Of a stretch of 64,000 nucleotides of DNA, positions 45,034 to 55,052 are shown piece by piece. The stretch is from NCBI GenBank assembly GCA_033297205.1, contig MU859064.1, forward strand, positions 186,001-250,000, in the 5' to 3' direction. The number at the start of each line of letters is the position of its first letter. Positions within the stretch are counted from its first letter, which is position 1. The position numbers and the translations under genes are program-made. The notes under the pieces are model-generated. The model had not been told where the DNA came from. It worked only from the letters and a program-made list of their open reading frames with translations, and made no database searches. The DNA is from Pseudoneurospora amorphoporcata. Taxonomy: Eukaryota; Ascomycota; Sordariomycetes; Sordariales; Sordariaceae.

Positions 45034-47505
45034 ATGAAGCACCCATGTCCCGAGGTAGAAGAGGCCCACTCTTGCTCCTTCTGCGAAGAGCACCTCGCTC
45101 TCGACTTCAGCAAAGTCAATGGGGCCATCTCGCCCGCCCGTCTCGAACAGATGCAGAAACGTCTCCGTCAAGTAGGGGTTTTGGGTGAAACTGAGAGCCT
45201 CTACGACAAGTACACCAAGTGTAGAGAAACCCTGGAAGATCATCACTTTTTTGGTATGAGCCTCGACATGCTGCGGTCCGAGGTCGCGAACTCTTGTTTC
45301 TATGCAGCCGCTCTACACATTGCCCGACGGAGAAGGGAAGAGGACGAGCACCACCTTCTAACAGCAAGAGTTTGGAGGCGTAAACATGATACGGATTTCG
45401 TTACCATCGGCTATGGCGCTTGGGAGTGCAAACCATAAGCTTCCACCTTCCTAAACAGCCTTGTGTTCAGTCATGGCTCTTGCAGCTGGACCAAATGGCA
45501 CAAGCACCTTGTTCTGAGATCAACCTTCCTAGCCGAAGAAGGTATGCTTTGTCCACTTGCCCCCCTGAGGCCTGTCTAGGGCTGAAACATGTCTCAGCAT
45601 TTGACAAAATATCTTGTTATAGGAAGCGCAGCGGCGCAAGAATTTTCCCGTCGACCCATGAATCGCTATCCGTTTGAACACACGCTTCAGCATGCCCGTG
45701 GCTGGCTGGAAAGTTGTCTTCGCTGCCACCCTGCCTCTTCCGGAGCTCCGGACTACGTACCGAAGCGGCTGCTCGAGATAACCCAAGCCCCTGACGGCTC
45801 TTCTCGTGTTACTGTCGTTGATGGCCCCACACCAGTGAGCTCTGCAACTCTCTCATACAAATGGGGGGGAAGCCACGAACCGATTTGACCAAATCAAGGT
45901 TCAGAGGTGCTGCCGCTTCAGCTCTGCAGTTCGACCCGGAAGTCCTACCCAAAACTATCGCCGACGCCGTGAAAGTCACTCAGGCACTTGGAATCAACCA
46001 TCTCTGTGTTGATGCTCTGTGCATTATACAAGACGACAGCGAGGATAAGGCCAAGGAAGTGGGCCAAATGTCCCGAATATACAGTAAGGCCACGGTCACC
46101 ATACTAGCTTCTCGGTCGAACTCGGCTTCGGAAGGGTTTTTGCACTATCGATATGATAAGAAATATCACCAAAATCCAGGAAAAGGCTACCCTCCTAAAT
46201 CATATCCCCGAGTACGATATCGCACCATTGCTGGCGAGCAGAGCCATATCATCATTACCTATCCGGATTATGCCTTCGAGGAGGGCCAACAGCCTCTCGA
46301 CACTCGTGCCTGGTCGTTTCAGGAAGTGTTGCTTTCTCCCCACATCATTAGCTACGGCACACAGCGGACAGTGTTCGATTGCTCATATGTAGGTCCGTTG
46401 TGGACACCAGACGCTGATGTGCCACTATTCACTGACGACGGGGGTGTAACATGGTACCCCAACTGTCAGACTCGTCGAGAGCTTGATAAGGCAAGATATA
46501 AGACCTATACGGGTTAGGATCACTCAATGAACCAATGGGGGAGAGACTTCGATCGTCCAATGGATGAAAGTTTCTGGGACATGATAAATAAAGTGGATCT
46601 TATAGGGTGTGCGGAAGTTGATCGACGCCCATTTCAACATGAAGCATGCCGAGGCTATGGGTATGTGGTACCGGGTTCTAGGTATGTACATCAAGCGAGA
46701 GTTGTCAGATCCTCGAGATCGCTTGAATGGTCTCGCTGGAGTGGCCGAGGTCTTTGCACGATATCTGAAGGACGAGTATGTCACTGGGTTTTGGCGATCT
46801 GACCTACTGGCAATTTTCACATGGAGGCTGGAACCTGTAACAGGGAATTTACAGCAGAGGCCGGTGGACTATTGTGGTCCAACGTGGTCTTGGGCCTCAC
46901 ATCTCCATGGTATCGTGTCTCATGAAGGCAGGCGTTTCATCAATTTCCGCTGGGATCGAAACCTCTTGATCTTGGATTGCCAGGCAAAGCCCATTGATGA
47001 TGCGACCAATTTCGGCGCAGTATCATCCGGGTTCCTCAAGGTAGCAGGAAAGCTACTTCACGGCACACTTACTTCCAAGTCGCAAGATACAGTCCGCCGG
47101 TACGACTCCAGGTATTCAGTGAGTGCGAACTGGTCAACGCAATTCGGACCCGAGGTCGATCCATGGTTGGAGAAACTCGAATACGAATATCAACAGGACG
47201 CACTGGAGCAGGAGTTTGTGCAAAACGAAAACTCCATCCCCATAGTCTTGTTGATCCTAGGCTATAGGAACTCAATGTTTATTATGAGATGCCACTGTCT
47301 CGTCCTGAGAAAAGTTGCAGCGGGCTTGTACTCCCGGCTAGGCTCCCTTGGTATTCGTGGCGGTGCATCGTTCGGAGAGGAAAAATCAGATATTTCTGAC
47401 GAGGAAGACATGGAGTTCAGTGTATTTCCCATATACGGCCTTCCGGGTGTTGATGAGAAGATGTGGGATCAGGCTTTCCCTGTCGAGACAATTACCATCA
47501 TATAG
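45034..47505 (+). pseudogene. HET-domain protein relic (heterokaryon incompatibility type)
   Basis: The whole HET architecture can be followed but not in one frame. The N-terminal part (SCSFCEEHLALDF) runs from 45034, has TAA at 45436-45438 and continues to a good intron (45542-45622, GTATGC...TTATAG). The next part reads EFSRRPMNRYPFEHTLQHAR and reaches LSYKWGG. There a G7 run (45863-45869) is one G short of joining KPRTDLTKSRF and the HET core: INHLCVDALCIIQDD, MSRIYSKATVTILAS and PLDTRAWSFQEVLLSP. TAG follows at 46515-46517, then another frame change near 46600 leads to RELSDPRDRLNGLAGVAEVF and CGPTWSWASHL. HET proteins trigger cell death after fusion of unlike strains. Here at least three lesions make expression of a full protein unlikely unless some are sequencing errors. 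Confidence 0.75.
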
Positions 47506-48127
47506 AAGGATTCATGGACTCGTACTCTTAGCTCGATAGGCAGATTCTAGCACGGGAAACACTCAGGCACCCCAGGTAGCCACTTCTCTGTGTCATGATG
47601 CTTTCGCATCGAGAGCATGTGCTACTGGTGAGCGAGGAATACCCTGTGCGTCTAACGTGGAAAATTGATCAATAACGACTAAGGATCTACATCTAGTTTT
47701 CAAGATGCCCATGATCAGAACAGGACATTTCCATCTTGCGAAACCTCAACCCCTTGCCCAGCATCAACCTGACCCAGAAGCAGTTAACATGCCAGATCCT
47801 TCAAATGAACAGGATACAGACAGAAAGGATCCCGAGTCACTCATTCAATTAACCAGCAAGCCGTCTCAATGCAGTCGCCAAGTGTGAAGATATATACCTC
47901 TACATAGACACATACCTTGTACTTCCTGTACAATAATGGCTGGCAAATTCGACCGATATATACCTACCAACCTATTGATAACCGCCCTGCGTCTCAAAGT
48001 AAATAGCCCCCAAGAACAACCAGACTCAATTGAAGCAATACAGTTTCAACAAACGTCAAGCACAAAAAGCAAAAGGAAAAAAAAGAAGAAGAAAATAAGA
48101 AAAGAAAGAAGAAAGAGCGCAGAAGGC
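47506..48127. other. intergenic, no gene seen
   Basis: Between the HET relic and the decayed RING-gene duplicate. It contains purine-rich AAAGAAGAAG-type sequence at 48060-48120 and no supported gene. Confidence 0.5.
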
Positions 48128-48420
48128 TCAAAAGGATCCAACCCGTTCCCCAATCAGTATCTTACATACGTCCAGCAGACGTAGACACTGGGCTCGCAGG
48201 CGCCCCAAGGGGAAAGAGGATGGTTGCGGGATGGTATTGATATCGTAGACCACCATTGGGTCTGTCCAGATCAGTGAGGATGCACACGGAGGAGCCGTTG
48301 GTACCTTCCTTGCCTTGCTACCTGTACCACGATGAAAGTGTGGCTTTTGTCGGAGCAGTAAGGTAGATGTCCGCGGACTGTCCACGGTTACGGCTCAGTC
48401 ATAAATCCTAACCATCGGAG
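48128..48420 (-). pseudogene. partial, diverged duplicate of the RING-gene C-terminal region
   Basis: On the minus strand the segment MVVYDINTIPQPSSFPLGRL with RAQC parallels PLVYDIQTIPQPGFYPVMRL with RAQY of the RING gene (49.0 kb). DNA identity is visible over about 70 bases (GGTCTAYGATATC...ACCATYCC). Flanking sequence has diverged or is missing. It lies immediately 3' of the RING gene in the same orientation, as expected of a tandem duplication. Confidence 0.55.
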
Positions 48421-48500
48421 TTCATATTTGTCACCGACTTGACTCGTACCTAGGTATTCTTCCCGCGTATACCTTGCAGTAAAGCTGAATTTGGCCGTCT

Positions 48501-49578
48501 TCAGGATAACGGTGCCAAATCCAGGGCCCCATCGATGGCTTCAATAGGCGCCCAATCTCCTTCAAGTTCGGAGCAACCCTTCTTCCAATCGACAAATTCA
48601 ATGCCTTTGGTCCAGCCGCGGGCCTTGAGCATATATCCCAGTTCAATGGGCCAGCGGCCCCAGGTCGGCTTTGTATTCCAGCCATTATTATCGGCGCGTA
48701 AGTAAACCGATATCACGGCGTACTTCCAGGATAGACCTGAGAATTGTTTGAGCCCGCCGCCGTCCACATGCTCAGGGAGGTTCGAGCTGTGTGCGCCATA
48801 CCCAGGCCAAGAGGGCTCGGCTTCATCGTACTTGTACTGTAGGTAGCGGTAGCGAGTGAGATCATGGACGCACTGGCCACAAACAGGGTCGACGACCTTG
48901 TCGAGGCGGCCCCCTGTGACCCGACACTTCTAGCCGTTGGGGTCCTGGATGTCGGGGTACTGTGCTCTGAGGCGCATGACCGGGTAGAACCCGGGTTGAG
49001 GAATGGTCTGGATATCATAGACCAAGGGTCTTGCGGGGAGATAGACTGTCGAACCATTGGACTCTTTTGGGATGAGACGAGAATAGTTGGGAAACCTTTT
49101 CACACGTTGGTTGTCGTACGTGGGGGTGAGTCTTTGACGGTAGCCCTCAATGATCGCGTCGTCCTCCTCGTCGTTGATGGTAGCCTGATCGTCGTCCGGC
49201 ACGCCTTGTTCACCGTCTCCCACGGGATATTCATCGTCCGAGGAGTCTTGCTCACTGTCCGCATTGGCTTCGTCATCGTTGGCCGTGTTCTGGTCGTTGG
49301 GAGTAACGCGGATATCCCTAAGGGCCTCTAGCAGCGTTCTCGGAAGCACCAGGAGATCACCCAGACGGTCTTCTGGCTTGTTGGTGGGAATCATAACGGG
49401 TCGGATCTCGCAACAGCATCCAGCATGGTGTAAGTCTGTCCTGCAAATGGGGCAACCAAACTCCCGGTACGGCTTTGACTGGCCGTATTGGTAACACTCC
49501 GAGAGATCCATTGCTGTGAGCTTGAGATTGTCTGGACGAGACAGGACAAGAAAGTGTTAGTTACAACTAAGAAGAAAC

Positions 49579-49618
<40 letters not shown>

Positions 49619-50081
49619 GGAAAGAAGAAGCAAAAGACATACCTTGGATACCATTGACTGGGATAGGGGTTGTCGGGTTGATGTAGCACTTCACCGGCTC
49701 TGGAAGAGAACGCACCCAAACCTTCCAGCACAGGATGCAGAAAAAGTGGCCACAGGGAATCAAGCAGCCAGCGCGGGTTTGGTCGGCGGGGCCGACAGGG
49801 GGAATCCCTTTGATGTCTAACTCCTCCAGGCCGATGTAACATTTGGCGAATGGAGTGACTGTATCAGCCATGGGACTGTCGGTCTTTTTCAACGGAGGCC
49901 GGATGTAGTCTGAGATCTCATGCCACGAGGAAACTTCGTGACGTTTGGGGGTGACCTTGTTGTTGAGTTCCTGCGACGGGATAGCGTTCTTGTTGTCGAC
50001 TTCGTGCGATGACGGAGTGGCCTTGTTGTTGCCCTCTGGAGAACACATGTTGGTCTTGTTGTCGAGATCCTTCGTCGACAT
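48501..50081 (-). CDS. RING-like zinc-binding protein with in-frame TAG
   Basis: Exons 50081-49643 and 49531-48930 give 346 aa. Splice sites are GTATGT at 49642 and CCAG at 49532. Exon 1 begins with a run of related segments (DNKTNMCSPEGNNKATPSS..) and contains CLIPCGHFFCILCWKVWV, the central Cys/His part of a RING-type finger. Exon 2 supplies FGCPICRTDLHHAGCCC, so the finger is completed by splicing with an unusually long insert. An acidic region follows (NDQNTANDDEANADSEQDS). After the TAG at 48932-48930 the same frame stays open for 142 more codons (KCRVTGGRLDKVVDPVCGQC...) to 48501, and this extension reads like protein. The intron carries C10T28. RING proteins are usually ubiquitin ligases; here that is inference. 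It may be a recent pseudogene, or the TAG may be the true end. Confidence 0.55.
49583..49620. repeat. A28G10 compound homopolymer in the RING-gene intron
   Basis: Twenty-eight A followed directly by ten G on the plus strand (C10T28 on the coding strand), within the intron 49642-49532. Confidence 0.9.
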
Positions 50082-50400
50082 GATGGGATGTTGTGGGGGT
50101 GAAGAAAGGATAAAGGTGGTTGAGTCGATGATGGCGTTGTAGCGGCGTACCTTAATGATCGGTAGCCTCCGACAAATGACCAATGTTGAGAGGTTGTTAA
50201 GTTGAACGAAAATCCAAGGTCGATGTTCGATGGAGGAGGAGGAAGAAATATGGAAGGAGTCTGTGGACAGACCAAATATTTATAACGGTTAGATCCACCC
50301 TGAAATTGAGACCCTTCACCGGGTAGTATGGCCGTGACAGCTTTAGGTTCGCCCTTGGTCCCCATTGACAGCGTAGAGTGAATGACGGTTTAACAGCAGA

Positions 50401-50679
50401 GTAGGTGAATAGACGTCAAGCGACAAGCGAGCGAAGGTGCCTCGACGCCCACGGAACCTTGGGCTAATGCAAGCCATCACTTGTTGACTCCACCCCATGA
50501 GGCAGTCCGTGATGATAACACGGGAGAGATACCCGCTTAGTCATGTAATAGGTGAACGGACGCTAAGCTACGTGTGAGTAAAGGGTCCTAAACGTCAACG
50601 AAACCTTGAGCTAGTGCAAGCTTGGGTTGGCAACTTCAACAGAGGCAGTTCGTGATATCAACCAGGGAGAGCTGTTTAG
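50401..50679. repeat. two diverged tandem copies of a ~140-bp unit
   Basis: Copy 1 (50401-50540) and copy 2 (50547-50679) share an ordered series of blocks: TAGGTGAA, GACG..AAGC, AACCTTG.GCTA.TGCAAG, GAGGCAGT.CGTGAT and GGGAGAG..GCTTAG-like ends. The unit does not look coding. Divergence is substantial, so this is an old duplication. Confidence 0.6.
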
Positions 50680-53346
50680 CCCCCCAAGCAGCCACTCAAG
50701 CAGAAAAATAGAGATTGTAAGAGCAAGCTCAAAAGCCAGCAGCTGTAGCATATGAATCGATTGTATACACGTCCACTTAGCCAGGCGAGATGCGAGTTAA
50801 GCCAGTAAGGAGGAAGAGGTATACGCTGCCATGGTTTGGAAACGGTGATACGGTAGCAAAGTTTAAAGCAGTGACCTGTCACTACAGCAACAGCACCTTC
50901 TTCGTGGATGGCACGGATGAAAACGAGCCCTGGGTTTTTCCAAAGGTTCTGGAGAGCCAAGGTTTACGAGGCCGAAGACAACCAGACCTGGAGAAGTTGA
51001 GTTGAGGAAGAAAAAATCCCAACATGTCATGTTGGGTGGATAGGTGGATGGGTTTTTATGCCAACGACAACTGAAGGCTTGAACCTGAACATGTAATTGA
51101 CAGCCCAACGACTCCATCAGTCATAGTTGGAACTTTTTCAGAACATGACGCATGACGGTTTGTTGAAGTGACAAGGATCATGACGCAGAGGACACTTGCA
51201 GTTTGTGCAAGTTTGAGCATCAACAGCGGCCTGGAAACTAGTGGCACTGCAATGAGGATATTCGAAATCCCGGGATTGATATTGCGGTAAGAGTGTGAGG
51301 ATTGACAAGGCTGTGCTTTTCATGTGCTTGTATGGGCTGCCAAGATAAAGTAGAAATGTCCATGATGTGAGTAAGTCAACTCCAAGAAGGCATTTTGTAA
51401 TCGATAGCTTGATAGGTCGTCTGTTATTTTGCACTCGCAATGAACGAGAATTTCTAGCCACTGGGCCATCGATCAATAGGTAGTTAATGAAATCAATAAG
51501 GGAATTTCTTTTTTTTTTTTCTTTTTTTTTTTCTTTTCTTTTTTTTTTTTCTAACCATTCCCACAGGAATCAGCAGAACCGGGAACCATCATGCCCAGAT
51601 GGAACGGTAGCCAGCGAATCGAACTGAGAAACTTTGCTACTCAGGCCAAGAACAATCAAGTTGCCGACAGCTTCCCTCTTCGCAAATGTTTGAATGTATG
51701 ACACGTTTTCTGATCGGGGCGGTTCTATCGTTGTCCTAGCATATTCGTGTACCCCAGTGCGGCATCACGACACCAGGCCCCACGACTGTTTGGTGTTCGG
51801 GTTGTGAACGTGGAGGGCATAATACGTGACATGGAGATACTACCCATGTCTTGCCAAAATGGGTAGAGTAGGGTACCCCGGTAGCATGGTGGAAGTAGAC
51901 AGAAGTCGGGAACAGGAGACACTGGGACGGAGCTGAAGGCACACACAAATCAGATGGAGAAACAACATGGAAAGACTGAGGTGAGTAGGAAACAGATCGC
52001 TTGACCCAATAACAATTCGTTAGGTAGTGAGGAAGCAAAGGAAAGCAGGGCGAACCAGTGAAGCATGGGAACTGAGTGAATGGGATGATTGTCCAGAAGA
52101 AAAACGGAGAACCATGGAAGAGAAGTGCCCCGCTTTGATGCCAACTAATGAATACAGGACGGGAGCTTTGAAGTCTCGGAGTATGAGGAAGGCACAAAGG
52201 GATGGATAGAAGAGATGTCGTTGAAAAAAAAGGTGGGGCATTCGCTTCAGGCCCACTGTCATCCCACTGTCATCGTTCCCCGTTCCTTTTCAGCCGCTGT
52301 CAACTCGAGTCAACGAACACAACTTCCTCCAAGGTCAGATGGTCGTCCAGTTTGATCAATTGATGGACAAGCCGGGCAGACAAGACCCTTGCACAGCATG
52401 GAAGGCTGTTACCTAAGATGGTCCGTCACATGAGTTACCGACAGGTATTCAAGTACACCCCGGAGTGAATTCCGGATGTCGGAACTGTCACTGTCCCTCC
52501 CAAAAGCCGATACTAGGCGACTATTTGCATTTTGCTTACCGCCATTCTCTCCAAAATGTGACGCTTTGGGGGACGCTGCTTGGCTTGTTGGCGACTGGTG
52601 TTTGTCCAATGGTTACTCCCGGCCGAGCACCTTAGGTACTGTTAAATGTTAACAGCACTGTTAAGGGATCCCTGAACCGTATTATGTCATGATGGTTCGG
52701 ACCACTGCGAACTGTGCGGAGAGAAGGGCGATCGTGACTTGGCGGGCGACCAATAGCGTGTTAGTGTTCCCGTTGTAGGGGCAGGTGTTAGGGCTGCGAC
52801 AGGGGGCTCTCCCGGCGGATTGGACCCGCTCGGTTGCAGGGGCAGTTGGGCAAGGCCACTCCTTGGGTCCCCTCGTGTCTGGAACGATGATCGATCTTGT
52901 CCATACGTTCGTTTCTTTCGAAGCTTCCAAAAGTGTTTCCACTTTGGACCCCGGACTTTTGCATTTATCTTATACTTACCCTCCCCCCCTTCGTCTACTT
53001 CTTATCTGTCGTTCTGGGCATCACCTATTTTTTGCTTGTTTCTTTTTCGTGTATCTACCTCTTCGGGGGATACCTAGATTAGGTCTCCTCAGTCCTCTTT
53101 GTCCTCGTCCGCCAAGCATCACCACTCTTGCATTTTCTTTGACTTCCTCGGTTTAGGGACCCGTGACAACCTCAGTTCCGTTGCTAGTTTTTGAATGGGG
53201 GTGCTTGACGGCAACCGGCTCGACAACCTATACCGACCCTAAAACCACGTCCTATCTTATCCTAAAGGGAGCAGCACCCAGACCAACACCTTTACGACTC
53301 CAACAACAGCAACACTCTCGGACCGAACCGTTCCTCAACCGCAAAA
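50680..53346. other. long region without a supported large gene
   Basis: 2.7 kb of short frames only, apart from the small Cys-rich candidate at 51138-51323. A T-rich block with C interruptions lies at 51510-51551. From 52950 onward CT-rich sequence marks the long 5' leader of the lyc1-like gene. Confidence 0.45.
51138..51323 (-). CDS. possible small secreted cysteine-rich protein
   Basis: From an internal ATG at 51323 the frame encodes 61 aa: a short hydrophobic start (MKSTALSILTLLPQ) and a C-terminal part with six cysteines in about 36 residues (EYPHCSAT, AQTCTNCKCPLRHDPC, KPSCVMF). The longer frame from 51476 lacks a signal. Size and Cys pattern would fit a secreted effector-like or antimicrobial-type protein, but the signal peptide is weak, no homologue is recognised and chance cannot be excluded. 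Confidence 0.25.
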   Translation of the reverse strand: MKSTALSILTLLPQYQSRDFEYPHCSATSFQAAVDAQTCTNCKCPLRHDPCHFNKPSCVMF

Positions 53347-54723
53347 ATGGGCTCTACCACCACCACCGCTTCTCTCCCCTCGGCCTCTTCACCCTCTCTA
53401 ACCCTCACCCTCGCCCACCCCTCCGAGCGTCCCAAAACATGGTCTCTCACGCACCCCATGTGGGGCCCCGCCCTCTCCCACTCCGAGTACCTCGCGCGTG
53501 AACACTTCATGACGACTCTTCCGCTCGCCAAAGACGGTGGTTTGACGCACTGGATTCTTACGGATACCGACACCAACTCTTCCCAGGAAGAAAGCAATGG
53601 CCGACCAGTTCTCTCCTCCTGCGAAACCCTCCGCAAACACGCCGTCGCCGCCCGCTACGACCCCTCCTCCGATCGCGTCGTTTTGTCGGAAGGAATCTCG
53701 CACGGCATCGGCTCCGTTTTTACCGACCCTCAGTATCGCGGAAAGGGGTACGCGAACAGGATGATGCAGGAGTTGGGAAAACGGTTGCGGAACTGGCAGG
53801 TTGTTGACAAAAAAGACCGGCCTGAGAGTCCCTCTGGACCCCCTGCTCAAGAAAATGGAAACACAGGGAAAAGAGAAGAGCAAACAACCCTCTTCTCAGT
53901 CCTCTACTCCGACATAGGCAAATCCTTCTACGCCAAAAACGGCTGGAGGGCGTTCCCATCCAGGCACGTTTCGTTCAAACCTGCCCCCATCAAGGTCAAA
54001 TCCTCCTCCTCGTCCCGACCTCCCGTGACCAGACTGAGTTCCGAGTTGCTGTCGCCCATCAGCTACCACACCCTCCCGCCCCTAGCAGCAACAGACACCC
54101 AACATCTCCTAACCACCACCCTCCCCGCCTTAGCCCGCTCCAACCCCTCCAAGACTCACGTCGCCCTGTTGCCGGACCTCGACTGTCTCCTCTGGCATTT
54201 GCTAAGGGAAGATTTCATGACGCAACATATCTTTGGCCGCACCCCTTCCGTTCGTGGAGCCATCTACAGCCGGCCTGGCGAAAGTGGGGAGGGAAAGAGG
54301 GTGTGGGCCGTCTGGACCCGCTCCTACTACAGGGGACTGGAGAGTGAGAGTATCGAGGGGAATCATATGCATATCTTGAGGTTCGTCATGGAGGGTGTTA
54401 CCGACCTTGGGGACCACGAGAGTCTCCAAAAGGTGGCAGAGCACCCAGAAACTGAAAAGCACCTGGTTGAGGCTTTCAGGGCGATTATGCAAGTCGCCCA
54501 GCGGGAGGCGGCCGAGTGGAGGGTGGAGGATGTGCAGATGTGGAATCCTTCGCCGTTGGTGAGTCGGTTGATTGAGAAGGCAAAGATCGAGGGCGAGTAT
54601 GCGTACGTGGAGAGGGATATAGATAGCATTCCCAGCTTGATGTGGTATGGGGCTGAAGGGATGCAGGGCGGAAGGACCGAGGACGTGGAGTGGGTTGCTA
54701 ATGAGAAGTATGGGTGGTGCTGA
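53347..54723 (+). CDS. lyc1: LYC1-like GNAT acetyltransferase
   Basis: Single exon, 458 aa, start MGSTTTTASLP in the context CGCAAAAATGG. The N-terminal half is a GNAT fold: WSLTHPMWGPALSHSEYLAR, then the acetyl-CoA loop ISHGIGSVFTDPQYRGKGYA followed by NRMMQELGKRL. The C-terminal half has the LYC1-specific features LLRDFM-like LLREDFMTQHIFGRTP, WAVWTRSYYRG and LMWYGAEG. In Yarrowia, LYC1 is lysine N6-acetyltransferase of lysine catabolism, and related yeast proteins are of the same family. It is convergent with the OPT transporter. No intron. Confidence 0.88.
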   Translation: MGSTTTTASLPSASSPSLTLTLAHPSERPKTWSLTHPMWGPALSHSEYLAREHFMTTLPLAKDGGLTHWILTDTDTNSSQEESNGRPVLSSCETLRKHAVAARYDPSSDRVVLSEGISHGIGSVFTDPQYRGKGYANRMMQELGKRLRNWQVVDKKDRPESPSGPPAQENGNTGKREEQTTLFSVLYSDIGKSFYAKNGWRAFPSRHVSFKPAPIKVKSSSSSRPPVTRLSSELLSPISYHTLPPLAATDTQHLLTTTLPALARSNPSKTHVALLPDLDCLLWHLLREDFMTQHIFGRTPSVRGAIYSRPGESGEGKRVWAVWTRSYYRGLESESIEGNHMHILRFVMEGVTDLGDHESLQKVAEHPETEKHLVEAFRAIMQVAQREAAEWRVEDVQMWNPSPLVSRLIEKAKIEGEYAYVERDIDSIPSLMWYGAEGMQGGRTEDVEWVANEKYGWC

Positions 54724-55052
54724 AGACGGGAGAGGGCAGTGTTTTTCTTCTTTTCTTGGTCATTCTTCCATTGGATATTATCACCTCTTGCATACACAAT
54801 CAGACACTGGCACAACAGAACAGGAACTGGGGAGCATGTCATCATAATACAACTAGTATTATCAACCAGATATTGGCTACCGTATACCGCTGCAGCTTTG
54901 ACAACGAAAGCACAGTTGGATATCATCAACAAAAACAGAACATCAGTTACACCACATACCGAGATCCAGATACAACTAGTCCCAGAACTCCCTCTCCCAC
55001 ATCAACCACCTGCCACTACACCACGGCCAAGCACCCACTCCTTTTTGCCAGC
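54724..55052. other. convergent 3' intergenic region
   Basis: 329 bases between the stops of the lyc1-like gene and the OPT transporter; AT-rich, no other feature seen. Confidence 0.5.

Noticed and set aside
46503..46605. A 93-nt intron (GTTAGG...TTATAG) removing the TAG in the HET relic
   Set aside because: Its length is a multiple of three, so it does not bring the following HET block into frame; the frame change remains unexplained.
52020..52262. Overlapping hydrophobic minus-strand frames around 51.7-52.3 kb
   Set aside because: Several mutually overlapping frames with similar composition; none has a motif, splice support or a family match.
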